Source: Oscillospiraceae bacterium
GTDB lineage: Bacteria > Bacillota > Clostridia > Oscillospirales > Oscillospiraceae
DNA length: 64,000 nt
NCBI GenBank assembly: GCA_017436785.1
Contig: JAFSCK010000146.1
Span: 1-64,000 of the forward strand
Direction: 5' to 3'
Shown here piece after piece: positions 34,331 to 43,731 of the stretch (position 1 is the first letter of the stretch; every line of letters begins with the position of its first letter). The notes below the pieces were generated by a model, which saw nothing but the letters and a program-made list of their open reading frames with translations, made no database searches and was not told the DNA's origin. The position numbers and the translations under genes are program-made.

Positions 34331-34417
34331 TCAAATAAATGCTATGATAGGTGTGACGAATCAAGGGAGAAAACGGTCTATAAGGGTGAGCAGAAAAAAG
34401 AAAGGATGTGAACAAGC

Positions 34418-34972
34418 GTGGAAGACGCGAAAATCATCGAGCTGTACTGGGCCCGGAACGAAGATGCCATTGCCCAGACGGATGCGGAATATGGAAGACG
34501 GCTCCACACACTGGCAAACCGTCTGCTGCAGGATCATGAGGACGCGGAAGAAAGCGTGAGTGATACCTATATGAAAACATGGAATGCTATCCCACCCAGC
34601 CGCCCGGCCCATTTTTATGCCTTTTTGGCCTCCATCTGCCGCCACCTGTCATTGAATAAGCTGGACTGGAAGCAGGCTGCCAAGCGAAAAGCAGAGGTCG
34701 TTTTCCTCACACAGGAGATGGAGCTGTGCATCCCCGATACCAGCCGGGACCGCGCCATGGAGGGTAAGGAGATCGGAAAGAGCCTGAACCGTTTTCTGGA
34801 AAGCCTGCCCCGGGAGAGCCGCCTGATCTTTTTGCGGCGCTACTGGTATGTGGACACCATCGCGGAGATCGCCCAGCGTTACGGCATGACGGAAAGTAAG
34901 GTAAAAATGCAGCTTTCCAGAACAAAGGACAAGCTGCGCCGCCACTTGGAAAGGGAGGGGATTACCGTATGA
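34418..34972 (+). CDS. ECF-type sigma-70 factor
   Basis: A 184-residue RNA polymerase sigma factor with region 2 (about 20-85: YGRRLHTLANRLLQDHEDAEESVSDTYMKTW) and region 4 (about 120-180: LESLPRESRLIFLRRYWY, then IAEIAQRYGMTESKVKMQLSRTKDKL). Translation starts at GTG 34418 after AAAGGATG. The stop overlaps the start of the next gene (ATGA), so sigma factor and membrane protein are made together, the usual layout of a sigma/anti-sigma pair. Target promoters are unknown. Confidence 0.9.
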   Translation: MEDAKIIELYWARNEDAIAQTDAEYGRRLHTLANRLLQDHEDAEESVSDTYMKTWNAIPPSRPAHFYAFLASICRHLSLNKLDWKQAAKRKAEVVFLTQEMELCIPDTSRDRAMEGKEIGKSLNRFLESLPRESRLIFLRRYWYVDTIAEIAQRYGMTESKVKMQLSRTKDKLRRHLEREGITV

Positions 34973-37158
34973 ACGGCAAGGAATTATTTCAGGGCTTCAG
35001 CTATATCGACCGCAAATTCATCGAAGAAGCCGAATACGGCACCATCAGCCAGCCAACGACCCGCAAGCTCTTCCGCCGGCCCCTGCTGGTGGCGGCTATC
35101 GTTGCCTTGATGCTCCTGCTGGTGGGGTGCGGTATCGTGTATGTGCTGAGTATGCAGGAAATCAAATTGGGAGAGCAGGAAGTGACCTATGACGTATACG
35201 ACTATGACCCGAGAAGCGGCGAAGCTGTGGCTTATGTGGGTCAGGACACGATGACCCAGCAAGTGCTGACCCTTGCTGGCTTAAGCAATACCCCTGCTGC
35301 CAAGGCCGCCCGGGAATGGTATGAATTTACGGAAACCTATGATCCCGACAGAACCATTCAAGGGGAGGTCTGGGGTAGGGAGCCGGTGTTCCCGGCAGAA
35401 TACTACGGTTATATCCTGTATACTCAGGAAATGAAGGGCAAGCTGGACGAAATTCTGGATAAGTATGATCTAAAGCCCATGGGCAAGAAGATAGAGTTTC
35501 AAAGTGATAAAATGATGTTAAAGGCCCTTGGTGTGGAAAATATACTGAATCCCGGCAGTGATGCAGTGATTGATATGTGTGTTACCAGCTTTTATGAAAA
35601 CGGAAGTCTAAATCTGCACTTCCTGTATGATCTCCCCGGTGAAGAAGGGGAAGACATCCACACTCAGGGCTGGCTTTATTACCGGAACAAGGGCTGTCTG
35701 ATCCCCGATACCGCCATCCTGACGGAAGCGGAATGGGAGGAGTGGAACTATACCACTGCTTCCGGTGATCAGATTCTCATTGTCAGTTCTGAAGAAGCGT
35801 CTTCCGCATGGTTCTTCAGTGATTTGCCCAACCATACTGTTTCCTTACGTATACGTACCATATTAGATGTCTATGAGGAAGAGGAAAACGGCGAGCCGGT
35901 TGCAAAATTCCATAAGCTGGGAAGGCAGCAGCTGGAGCAGATTGCCGATACCTTTGATTTTTCTCTGGAGCCGAAGCTCATCGATGGCTGGGAAGAATTG
36001 GACGATGGAGCGGTACCGGCAGGACAGGAAATCAACGGTTATACAATTGAGCCGGTATCCGCTTTTAGCGATGGTTACGGCTATCAGATCATCCTGAAGA
36101 TCACAGCCCCGGAGGGGGTTGCTCTGACTGATCCGGAAGATCATACGGTACAGGTTTCCTCCGGTGATGGTACTTACGGATACTGCCGGGAGGATGGCGA
36201 TGGAAAGCTGAACACCTGTTATTCCATTGTGGAGGAATACGCCGCTTCTTGGGAGTATCCGGAGGATGGCAGCTTTGTCTATCCCAAAGGACATATCATC
36301 CCTGTCTACTGGGAGGACCTGTACCTGAACAGTTTTGATTTTGAAACCAATAAAAGCAAGGATATTTTGCTGACAGAGGGTACCTGGAAATTCGACATCC
36401 CTTTAAACGATTGGAATCCACGCCAAGTTGAACTGCTGGCAGAACCAATTACCGTCAAGGCCTGCATAGGTTGGAGAATGGATGGTACCGATGTACTGGA
36501 AGACATGGAAGTTACATCCATTAAACTTCGCCCCTTGGGCATTCAGCTGACCCATGAAGCGGTTGAGGGAAGTCCGGACTTTTTCAGCTGGACTGGCGTA
36601 CAGTCGCGAATTGTGATGAAGGATGGTTCCCATATGGACTTTACAGGCGGCAGCTGCTTTGAAAAGCCCATTGATCTGGCCGAAGTTGCCTATATTCAGC
36701 TGGCAGATAAAACCATCATCCCCATGCCGGGTGTCCAACAGGAGGCTGTAGATGCCATCGCTGAAACCTTCCCACTGGAACCGCAGGATCTTCCTATGAT
36801 TGAATTTGAGGACGGCATGGAACTGTTAACCGATCCTATCACCATGAAGAGTTTGGCAGGCTATGTTACAGACGGAACTGGAGCTATGGACCCCCTATAC
36901 GAATACTTCACCGTTACCTCAGCGATCCTCCATCCCGAGGGCCTTGCGTTGGTAGGTACCCATGCCTTTGACTTCCCCGAGGAACAAGCTGCCGTGGTCA
37001 TGAAAGACGGAAGTAAGATCGTTCTGACCGGTATGAACGGTGCACCATACTGCTCCGTAAGCATGAGCCAGCTGGAAGCGGAAACCGAGATCGACCTGTC
37101 AAAGGTGGAATCCATTCTCCTTCCCGACGGAACCAAGCTTTCCTTGCCGGAAAAATAA
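34969..37158 (+). CDS. Predicted membrane anti-sigma factor with very large outer domain
   Basis: A 729-residue protein with a 38-residue cytoplasmic start (MNGKELFQGFSYIDRKFIEE), one membrane helix at about 39-60 (LLVAAIVALMLLLVGCGIVYV) and about 670 extracytoplasmic residues. It overlaps the sigma gene by 4 bases. The short inner segment would hold the sigma factor at the membrane. The outer part is beta-rich, with two or three related stretches (ITVKACIGWRMDGTDVLEDM and ITMKSLAGYVTDGTGAMD), each followed by 'VTSxxLxPxGxxL', which suggests repeated domains. I do not recognise a named family for it. A terminator ends the operon. Confidence 0.72.
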   Translation: MNGKELFQGFSYIDRKFIEEAEYGTISQPTTRKLFRRPLLVAAIVALMLLLVGCGIVYVLSMQEIKLGEQEVTYDVYDYDPRSGEAVAYVGQDTMTQQVLTLAGLSNTPAAKAAREWYEFTETYDPDRTIQGEVWGREPVFPAEYYGYILYTQEMKGKLDEILDKYDLKPMGKKIEFQSDKMMLKALGVENILNPGSDAVIDMCVTSFYENGSLNLHFLYDLPGEEGEDIHTQGWLYYRNKGCLIPDTAILTEAEWEEWNYTTASGDQILIVSSEEASSAWFFSDLPNHTVSLRIRTILDVYEEEENGEPVAKFHKLGRQQLEQIADTFDFSLEPKLIDGWEELDDGAVPAGQEINGYTIEPVSAFSDGYGYQIILKITAPEGVALTDPEDHTVQVSSGDGTYGYCREDGDGKLNTCYSIVEEYAASWEYPEDGSFVYPKGHIIPVYWEDLYLNSFDFETNKSKDILLTEGTWKFDIPLNDWNPRQVELLAEPITVKACIGWRMDGTDVLEDMEVTSIKLRPLGIQLTHEAVEGSPDFFSWTGVQSRIVMKDGSHMDFTGGSCFEKPIDLAEVAYIQLADKTIIPMPGVQQEAVDAIAETFPLEPQDLPMIEFEDGMELLTDPITMKSLAGYVTDGTGAMDPLYEYFTVTSAILHPEGLALVGTHAFDFPEEQAAVVMKDGSKIVLTGMNGAPYCSVSMSQLEAETEIDLSKVESILLPDGTKLSLPEK

Positions 37159-37170
37159 ACATCACGCGTT

Positions 37171-37203
37171 AGGGCGGGGTCAAGACCCCGCCCTGCATTT
37201 TTT
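37171..37203 (+). terminator. Terminator after the sigma/anti-sigma operon
   Basis: An 11-bp stem AGGGCGGGGTC/GACCCCGCCCT (37171-37181 with 37184-37194) with a very short loop is followed by T6 at 37198-37203. Confidence 0.88.
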
Positions 37204-37222
37204 GCGGCGTGGAAATCTCCCC

Positions 37223-37250
37223 TTGCAAACCCGGATAAACCTGTTATAAT
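37223..37250 (+). promoter_or_regulatory. Promoter of the trk operon
   Basis: TTGCAA at 37223-37228 and TATAAT at 37245-37250 have a 16-base spacer, with an extended -10 TG at 37242-37243. Confidence 0.75.
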
Positions 37251-37300
37251 AAGGAACATAGTATCATGGAGAAGTATTATCCCCGGAAAGGAGCGGCATT

Positions 37301-38680
37301 ATGACCTTGAGAGCCCGGCTGTATGCCTTTTGGGTGAAAAAACGTCCGAAAAGCTTAAGTACCACCAAAATTATCGCGCTGGTTTTCGCAGCTATAATTT
37401 TGCTGGGTGCAGCACTTTTGTCGCTGCCCATCGCTTCCCGCAGCGGCGTGTCCTGCGGCTTCCGCCCGGCCCTGTTTACCGCCACCTCCGCGACCTGTGT
37501 CACCGGTCTCGTGCTCTACGATACATGGACCCAATGGAGCGGCTTTGGACAGGTGGTCATCATCAGCCTGATCCAGATCGGCGGTCTTGGCTTCATGTCT
37601 GCTGCCACCATGCTGGTATTTGTGCTGCGAAAACGCATCGGCTTCAAGCAGCGCCTCGTCATGGCACAGGCCCTCAGCGTCAGCGATATGGACGGCATCG
37701 TGAACCTCCAGAAAACCGTGCTGAAAGGCAGCTTTTTCGTAGAAGGTATTGGCGCGTTGATCCTGTTCCTGCGCTTCCTGCCGGAGTTTGGTGTGGTCAA
37801 TGCTCTAAAATGGGGAGTTTTCCATTCCATTTCCGCCTTCTGCAATGCGGGCTTTGATATCTTCGGCTGCATGAGCCCCGGAGCCAGCCTGCTGGAATTC
37901 CAGTCGGATCCCATCGTGCTGCTGACCCTTGGTGCACTGGTGGTGATAGGCGGTCTTGGCTTCGTGGTTTGGCAGGAGATCGCGGAGCACCATAGCTTCA
38001 AAAAATTCAGTGTATATACAAAGCTGGTTCTGCTGACCACGTTTTCCCTGATTGTTACAGGTTGGCTTCTGACCTGCATTTTAGAGTGGAACAATCCCGG
38101 CACGCTGGGCGATCTTAGCGTGGGAGACAAGCTCCTCAATGGCCTCTTCCAGTCCATTACCCTGCGCACCGCAGGCTTCGCCGCCATCGATCAGGCGCTT
38201 TTGACAGAGGGGGGCAAGGCAATGAGCATGGTGCTGATGCTCATCGGCGGCTCCTCCGGCTCCACCGCCGGCGGCCTGAAAACCGTGACCTTTGTGGTGC
38301 TGCTGCTGTTTATGGCTTCCCGGGCAAGAGGACGGGAAACGGTCTGCGTCTATAAGCGCACGATCCCACAGGGACAGGTGCTGGATGCCATGACCATTGC
38401 CTTTATTATGATCGCCCTTGCCATGTTTGGCGGCATTTTTATCAGCGCCACGTCTCCCATCGGCTTTACCGATGCCCTGTATGAGTCGGTGTCTGCACTG
38501 GCCACCGTGGGACTGACAGCAGGAGCCACGGGAAGTCTGAGCATCCCCGCACAAATTCTCATTATCGTATATATGTATTTCGGCAGAGTCGGCGTGCTGA
38601 CCATCAGCATGGGCTTCCTGACAGGAGACCGGGCGGAGGAGCGCTTCCGCTACGCAGAAACGAAGCTGCTGATCGGATAA
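37301..38680 (+). CDS. trkH: TrkH/KtrB-type potassium uptake channel subunit
   Basis: A 459-residue membrane protein with the four pore-loop repeats of the Trk/Ktr superfamily: TSATCVTGL, SISAFCNAGFDIF, TLRTAGFAAID and SALATVGLTAG. The Gly in each lines the K+ filter. About ten membrane helices are visible. AAAGGAG precedes ATG 37301. The regulatory trkA-like gene starts 14 bases after its stop, so they form a two-gene K+ uptake system at the cytoplasmic membrane. Length fits KtrB better than E. coli TrkH. Confidence 0.94.
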   Translation: MTLRARLYAFWVKKRPKSLSTTKIIALVFAAIILLGAALLSLPIASRSGVSCGFRPALFTATSATCVTGLVLYDTWTQWSGFGQVVIISLIQIGGLGFMSAATMLVFVLRKRIGFKQRLVMAQALSVSDMDGIVNLQKTVLKGSFFVEGIGALILFLRFLPEFGVVNALKWGVFHSISAFCNAGFDIFGCMSPGASLLEFQSDPIVLLTLGALVVIGGLGFVVWQEIAEHHSFKKFSVYTKLVLLTTFSLIVTGWLLTCILEWNNPGTLGDLSVGDKLLNGLFQSITLRTAGFAAIDQALLTEGGKAMSMVLMLIGGSSGSTAGGLKTVTFVVLLLFMASRARGRETVCVYKRTIPQGQVLDAMTIAFIMIALAMFGGIFISATSPIGFTDALYESVSALATVGLTAGATGSLSIPAQILIIVYMYFGRVGVLTISMGFLTGDRAEERFRYAETKLLIG

Positions 38681-38694
38681 CAGGAGTGTTTGCT

Positions 38695-39342
38695 ATGAAA
38701 TCTTATGCCATTATCGGTTTAGGCTTGTTTGGACAGGCATTGGCCCGGCAGTTGTGTACGCTGGGTGCAGAGGTGCTGGCCATGGATATCCGCAGTGATC
38801 TGGTGCAGCAGCTGGCAAATGATGTGACCCATGCCGTGGTAGGCGATGCACAGGATAAGGAGGTCCTCCGGGCACTGGGTGTCCGGGATATGGATTGTGC
38901 TGTTATTGCCATCGGCGATGATCTGGCAGCCTCCGTGCTGATCACCATGAATTTACAGGAGATGGGCGTTCCATACATCGTCTGCAAAGCCCATGATGAG
39001 ACTCACCGCCGGGTGCTGGAAAAGCTGGGAGTCAATCGGGTCGTCATCCCCGAGCAGGAGAACGCCCAGCGGTTAGGCCGCAGCCTTCACAGCCACAATG
39101 TGCTGGAATATATCGAACTTTCTGAGGACTACGGCATTCTGGAGGTCCCCGCCCCCAAAAGCTGGGTGGGAAAGACCCTGAAGGGCCTGAACGTCCGGGC
39201 CAAGCACTCGGTCAACATCATTGCCATTGAGGGAGAACAGGGTGTCAATGTTTCTCCTCCGGCGGACTATGAGATTCAGGCAAAGGATATTCTGGTAGTC
39301 CTTGGCGACAATTATTCCCTTGAGGCGGTGCAGAAGCTGTGA
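38695..39342 (+). CDS. trkA: TrkA/KtrA-type potassium uptake regulator
   Basis: A 215-residue cytoplasmic protein. It has one RCK-N Rossmann domain (AIIGLGLFGQALARQL, about 5-20, then the acidic MDIR) for nucleotide binding and a C-terminal RCK-C domain from about residue 137. A single RCK copy matches KtrA. The start is ATG 38695 after CAGGAG; an in-frame GTG at 38686 overlaps that site. Its stop overlaps the start of the RNA methyltransferase gene (TGATG). Confidence 0.94.
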   Translation: MKSYAIIGLGLFGQALARQLCTLGAEVLAMDIRSDLVQQLANDVTHAVVGDAQDKEVLRALGVRDMDCAVIAIGDDLAASVLITMNLQEMGVPYIVCKAHDETHRRVLEKLGVNRVVIPEQENAQRLGRSLHSHNVLEYIELSEDYGILEVPAPKSWVGKTLKGLNVRAKHSVNIIAIEGEQGVNVSPPADYEIQAKDILVVLGDNYSLEAVQKL

Positions 39343-40088
39343 TGGAGCAACGAATTACCTCTCGAAAGAATCCCCTTCTGCAGCAGGTGAAAAAGCTGCT
39401 TTCCTCCAAAAAAAACCGGGAAGAGGCGGGCCTTTTTGCCGCTGACGGTACCAAGCTGCTGGCAGAAGCAGTAAAATATTTTCCCGGACTGGACACCGTG
39501 ATCCTCTCTGACGGTGTGGAAGCGGAGATTCCGGAAACCGTTCGGCTCATCCGGGTGCCGGGAGATGTGATGGAATCCATTTCTCCCATGGCGAGCCCTC
39601 AGGGGGCGCTGTTCCTGTGCCGCCTGCCGGAGAAAAAGCAGTTTACGCCGACACCCGGCATGCTGCTGCTGGACGGCATTCAGGACCCGGGCAATTTGGG
39701 CACCATTTTGCGGACAGCCGATGCGCTGGATATCCCTGTGGTGCTGCTGGAGGGCTGTGCCGATCCCTACAGCCATAAGGTGGTCCGTTCCTCCATGGGT
39801 GCGGTGTTCCGCACCGAGGTGGTGCAGGCCAAATGGGAAGAAGTGAAAGCTGCCTGCACCGCAGCGAATATCCCCATCGGCGTTACAGCACTTTCGGACC
39901 GGGCAAAGGACCTGCGCCAGTGGGACCTAAAGCAGATGGCAGTGGTCATCGGCAGCGAAGGACAGGGTGTCCGCCGGGAAATTCTGGACAGCGCCGATGC
40001 AGAGCTTATCATCCCCATGAATCCCCACTGCGAATCCCTCAATGCCGCCGTGGCAGCCACCATCGTCATGTGGCAGATGAAGCAGTAG
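39342..40088 (+). CDS. TrmH/SpoU-family RNA 2'-O-methyltransferase
   Basis: A 248-residue SPOUT methyltransferase that uses SAM to methylate ribose in rRNA or tRNA. The N-terminal substrate-binding part (about 1-95, RKNPLLQQVKKLLSSKKNR) is followed by motif 1 LDGIQDPGNLGTILRTADA, motif 2 VIGSEGQGVRREI and motif 3 IPMNPHCESLNAAVAATI. The target nucleotide cannot be told from sequence. It is coupled to trkA by TGATG and ends the trk operon. Confidence 0.92.
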   Translation: MEQRITSRKNPLLQQVKKLLSSKKNREEAGLFAADGTKLLAEAVKYFPGLDTVILSDGVEAEIPETVRLIRVPGDVMESISPMASPQGALFLCRLPEKKQFTPTPGMLLLDGIQDPGNLGTILRTADALDIPVVLLEGCADPYSHKVVRSSMGAVFRTEVVQAKWEEVKAACTAANIPIGVTALSDRAKDLRQWDLKQMAVVIGSEGQGVRREILDSADAELIIPMNPHCESLNAAVAATIVMWQMKQ

Positions 40089-40098
40089 AATTAAAAAT

Positions 40099-40126
40099 GT
40101 AGGGGGCGGCGTCCTCGACGCCCCGC
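40099..40126. repeat. GTAGGG repeat, copy 6 (one end)
   Basis: GTAGGGGGCGGCGTCCTCGA, then CGCCCCGC, forms a GGGGCG/CGCCCC hairpin. It matches the left part of copy 4 almost base for base. Confidence 0.7.
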
Positions 40127-40163
40127 ATTGGAAACATTACAGAAAGAGAAAGGGTGAAGGAAA

Positions 40164-41423
40164 ATGCTGATACACTGGCTGTGGCTGGCGCATCGTCCGG
40201 GCATCAATGACCGGATGAAAGCGGTGCTTTTGCAGCATTTTCAGGACCCGGAAGATCTTTATTTTGCAGATCAGAAAGCCCTTGCGCATATCGACGGCCT
40301 ATCCCCAGAGGGGTTGGAGGCCCTGCAGGACAAGAAACTGGTTTCTGCAGAGCAGATTTTGGAGGCCTGCCAGCAGGAGGACCTGCACATCCTGACCTAC
40401 CGGGATGCAGCCTATCCTGCAGCGCTGAAAAACATTCCTGACCCGCCGTTGGTCCTCTATTATAAGGGGCAGCTGCCGTCACTGGACTCCAGCCCCGTCA
40501 TCGGCGTAGTAGGGACCCGAAAGGCCTCTGCTTACGGTTTAACGTCTGCCAAACGGCTGGGCTACCAGATCGGAAAATGCGGCGGCATCGTAGTGTCCGG
40601 TATGGCTTATGGCATTGACGGCATGGCCATGTCCGGTGCCCTCACTGCCGGGGCAAAGGTAGTGGGCGTGCTGGGCTGCGGTGCAGATCTCGTTTACCCC
40701 TTATCCAACCGGGCACTTTTCAAGGATGTGGAGCGCTATGGCTGCATCCTCAGTGAATTTCCGCCGGGGACCCCTCCGGTAAAGTGGAATTTTCCCAAAC
40801 GAAACCGCATTATCAGCGGCCTAAGCAACGGCGTGCTGGTGGTGGAGGCCCCAGAGAAAAGCGGTGCTCTTATCACCGCCCGATTGGCTGCTGAGCAGGG
40901 CAGGGATGTCTTTGCGGTTCCCGGGAATATTGATATGCCTTCCTTTGTGGGCAGTAACCGTCTGCTGCGGGACGGTGCCATCATGGTATCCTCCGGTTGG
41001 GATATTTTGAGTGAATACGAAGCCCTGTACCCGGATAAGATTCGGAAGGAAACTGCGCCTGTCCATCAGACGGCCTACCCGGATGAGGTGGAAGCAGCTG
41101 GGGCAGAACCGGAAAAGACCCTCCCCAAAGTGGCCCAAACTGCCGCTGTTCCCGGTAAAAAGACGCATCTTAAGAAAAAATTAGAGAAAAAAAGCATTGA
41201 CAAGGAGCCTTCCAGCGCTTATAGTGACGTAAATAAAGAGAAACCAAAGCTTTCCGAGGAGGAGCAGATGATCGTGTCTGCCCTGCAAAGTGGAGAGCGC
41301 TTGGTAGACGATGTGATCGCAGAAACCGGCCTGACTACCGGAAAACTGCTGTCCAGTCTGACGATGCTGGAGCTCAAGGGTGTCCTGCGCCGTCTGCCGG
41401 GAAAACGCATCAGTTTGAAATAA
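40164..41423 (+). CDS. dprA: DNA processing protein DprA
   Basis: A 419-residue DprA, which loads RecA on incoming single-stranded DNA during natural transformation. It has an N-terminal SAM-like helical part, the Rossmann core (VVGTRKASAYGLTSAKRLG, GIDGMAMSGALTAG, SEFPPGTPPVKWNFPKRNR), and a C-terminal winged-helix domain (about 360-419). A Lys/Glu-rich linker of about 75 residues (290-355, with KKTHLKKKLEKKS) between core and wing is longer than usual. topA follows 22 bases downstream, the standard dprA-topA order of Firmicutes. Confidence 0.95.
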   Translation: MLIHWLWLAHRPGINDRMKAVLLQHFQDPEDLYFADQKALAHIDGLSPEGLEALQDKKLVSAEQILEACQQEDLHILTYRDAAYPAALKNIPDPPLVLYYKGQLPSLDSSPVIGVVGTRKASAYGLTSAKRLGYQIGKCGGIVVSGMAYGIDGMAMSGALTAGAKVVGVLGCGADLVYPLSNRALFKDVERYGCILSEFPPGTPPVKWNFPKRNRIISGLSNGVLVVEAPEKSGALITARLAAEQGRDVFAVPGNIDMPSFVGSNRLLRDGAIMVSSGWDILSEYEALYPDKIRKETAPVHQTAYPDEVEAAGAEPEKTLPKVAQTAAVPGKKTHLKKKLEKKSIDKEPSSAYSDVNKEKPKLSEEEQMIVSALQSGERLVDDVIAETGLTTGKLLSSLTMLELKGVLRRLPGKRISLK

Positions 41424-41445
41424 GGAAACGGAGAATTTTCAAAGC

Positions 41446-43731
41446 ATGGGAAAATCTCATAATCTTGTAATCGTGGAGTCCCCCTCCAAAGCAAAGACCA
41501 TTGGCCGCTATCTCGGCCCGGGATTTACTGTTAAGGCCAGTATGGGCCATCTCCGAGACCTGCCCAAGAGCAAAATGGGCGTGGATCTGGAGAACGACTT
41601 TACCCCCCAGTACATTCCTGTCCGGGGCAAGGAAGCGTTGATCAAAGAATTGAAAGCAGATGCCGCCAAGGCAGAGACAGTGTATCTCGCAACGGACCCG
41701 GACCGGGAAGGCGAAGCCATCTCTTGGCATCTGAAGGAGCTTCTGGGCCTGTCCGACGAAAAGGCCCAGCGTGTCACCTTTAACGAGATCACCCAGAAGG
41801 TGGTCAGAGAATCCATCCAGAACCCCCGGGACATCGACTATGACCTTGTAGATGCTCAGCAGGCGCGGCGCATTTTAGACCGCATCGTGGGCTACCAGCT
41901 GTCCCCTCTGCTGTGGAAGAAGGTCCGCCGGGGTCTGTCTGCGGGACGTGTCCAGTCCGTTGCCACCCGTCTGGTGGTGGACCGGGAAAATGAGATCCGG
42001 GCCTTCCAGCCGAAGGAATACTGGTCTCTGGATGTGACACTGAACCGAATTGGCAAGCCCGGTTCCTTTGTGGCCCATTATTATGGCAGCCCCAAAAAGC
42101 AGGAGCTGGAAAACGAGGCCATGACCCAGTCCGTTATTGAGGATATCACCGGTAAAGAATTTACCGTTACCAATGTAAAAAAGGCAGAGAAGAAGCGCTC
42201 CTCCGCACCTCCCTTTACCACCTCTACCTTGCAGCAGGAGGCATCCCGGAAGCTTGGCTTTACCCCCAAGAAGACCATGATGATCGCCCAGCAGCTGTAC
42301 GAAGGCGTGGACGTGGAGGGAGAAGGCACGACGGGCCTTATCACCTATATGCGTACCGACTCTCTGCGGCTTTCTGACGAAGCCATGGATGCAGCTGCCC
42401 AGTTTATCCGCAGCCGCTATGGCGAAGGCTATTATTATGGAAAGCACCATGTCTTTAAGACCAAGTCCGGTGCGCAGGATGCCCACGAAGCCATCCGTCC
42501 CTCTCATGTGGAGCTGGACCCGGAGCGTGTTCGCGGCAGCCTGACCCCCGACCAGTACAAGCTCTACAAGCTGATCTGGAGCCGCTTCCTTGCCACCCAG
42601 ATGGCAAATGCCCTGTTTGATACCGTGTCCATCGATGCCGAGTGTGCCGGACATGTGTTCCGTGCCAGCCATCAGAGCATGCGCTTCCCCGGCTTCATTG
42701 CTGTTTATGAGGAAGGCCGGGACGATGACGGCGAAGCCATGGGCTCTCCGCTGCCTGATCTGACCGCAGGGGAGAAGGCCGCTTCCTCCAAGATCCAGAA
42801 GGAGCAGCATTTCACCCAGCCTCCCGCCCGCTATACCGAAGCAACGCTGGTCAAGGCCATGGAAGAAAAGGGCGTTGGCCGCCCCTCTACCTATGCTGCA
42901 ACCGTTTCCACAATTCAGGACCGGGAATACGTTATTAAGCAGGACAAGCGCCTTGCGCCTACGCCCCTTGGTGAAATCGTCACTGGCCTGATGATGGAGC
43001 GTTTCAACGACATTATCGACGTGGAGTTTACTGCCAACATGGAAAACCGTCTGGATGCGGTGGAAGAGGGCCAGCAGCACTGGAAAGCCTTGCTTGCCGA
43101 GTTCTATGCTGATTTTAAGAAAGAGCTGGAAGAGGCGGAAACTGCACTGGAAGGTGTCCGTATCAAGGTCCCCGAGGAAGAAACAGACGAAGTTTGCGAA
43201 CTGTGCGGCCGGAACATGGTCATCAAAATGGGACGCTTCGGCAAATTCCTTGCCTGTCCCGGCTTCCCCGAATGCAAAAACGCCAAGCCCCTGGTGGAGC
43301 GGATGCCGGGCCGGTGCCCCAAGTGCGGCAGCGGTATGCTCAAGCGCAAGTCCAAGAAGGGCTATGCTTACTACGCCTGTGAAAAGGGCGCGGAATGCGG
43401 CTTCATGAGCTGGGATGTTCCCACCGCCGAGGATTGCCCCGAGTGCGGCTTTACCATGTTCAAGAAGTCCGGCAAGGGCCGCAATAAGCCCTTCTGCATC
43501 AACGAGACCTGCTCCAAGTTCCTCCCGGAGGACCAGCGGGGCTATTATAAAAAGAAAACTGCCGAGGAAGGCGCAGAAGCCCCTGCCGAAGAGACGGCAG
43601 AAAAGAAACCCGCAAAGAAAGCAGCAGCCAAAAAGCCTGCCGCAAAAAAGACTGCCGCGAAGAAAACCACCAGCAAGAAGACGACTGCGAAGAAGACCAC
43701 CGCAAAGAAGGCAAAGGAGGCCGCAGAATGA
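41446..43731 (+). CDS. topA: DNA topoisomerase I with Lys/Ala-rich tail
   Basis: A 761-residue type IA topoisomerase that relaxes negative supercoils. It has the Toprim domain (VIVESPSKAKTIGRYLG; TDPDREGEAISWHL) and catalytic Tyr301 in ITYMRTDSLRLS. Its zinc fingers are CELCGRNMVIKMGRFGKFLAC, split here by position 585-610, then CPKCGSGMLKRK and CPECGFTMFKKSG. Residues from about 717 to the end form a repetitive KKAAAKKPAAKKT-type basic tail like histone H1 or mycobacterial TopA tails, which may hold DNA. The stop overlaps the trmFO start (ATGA). Confidence 0.96.
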   Translation: MGKSHNLVIVESPSKAKTIGRYLGPGFTVKASMGHLRDLPKSKMGVDLENDFTPQYIPVRGKEALIKELKADAAKAETVYLATDPDREGEAISWHLKELLGLSDEKAQRVTFNEITQKVVRESIQNPRDIDYDLVDAQQARRILDRIVGYQLSPLLWKKVRRGLSAGRVQSVATRLVVDRENEIRAFQPKEYWSLDVTLNRIGKPGSFVAHYYGSPKKQELENEAMTQSVIEDITGKEFTVTNVKKAEKKRSSAPPFTTSTLQQEASRKLGFTPKKTMMIAQQLYEGVDVEGEGTTGLITYMRTDSLRLSDEAMDAAAQFIRSRYGEGYYYGKHHVFKTKSGAQDAHEAIRPSHVELDPERVRGSLTPDQYKLYKLIWSRFLATQMANALFDTVSIDAECAGHVFRASHQSMRFPGFIAVYEEGRDDDGEAMGSPLPDLTAGEKAASSKIQKEQHFTQPPARYTEATLVKAMEEKGVGRPSTYAATVSTIQDREYVIKQDKRLAPTPLGEIVTGLMMERFNDIIDVEFTANMENRLDAVEEGQQHWKALLAEFYADFKKELEEAETALEGVRIKVPEEETDEVCELCGRNMVIKMGRFGKFLACPGFPECKNAKPLVERMPGRCPKCGSGMLKRKSKKGYAYYACEKGAECGFMSWDVPTAEDCPECGFTMFKKSGKGRNKPFCINETCSKFLPEDQRGYYKKKTAEEGAEAPAEETAEKKPAKKAAAKKPAAKKTAAKKTTSKKTTAKKTTAKKAKEAAE

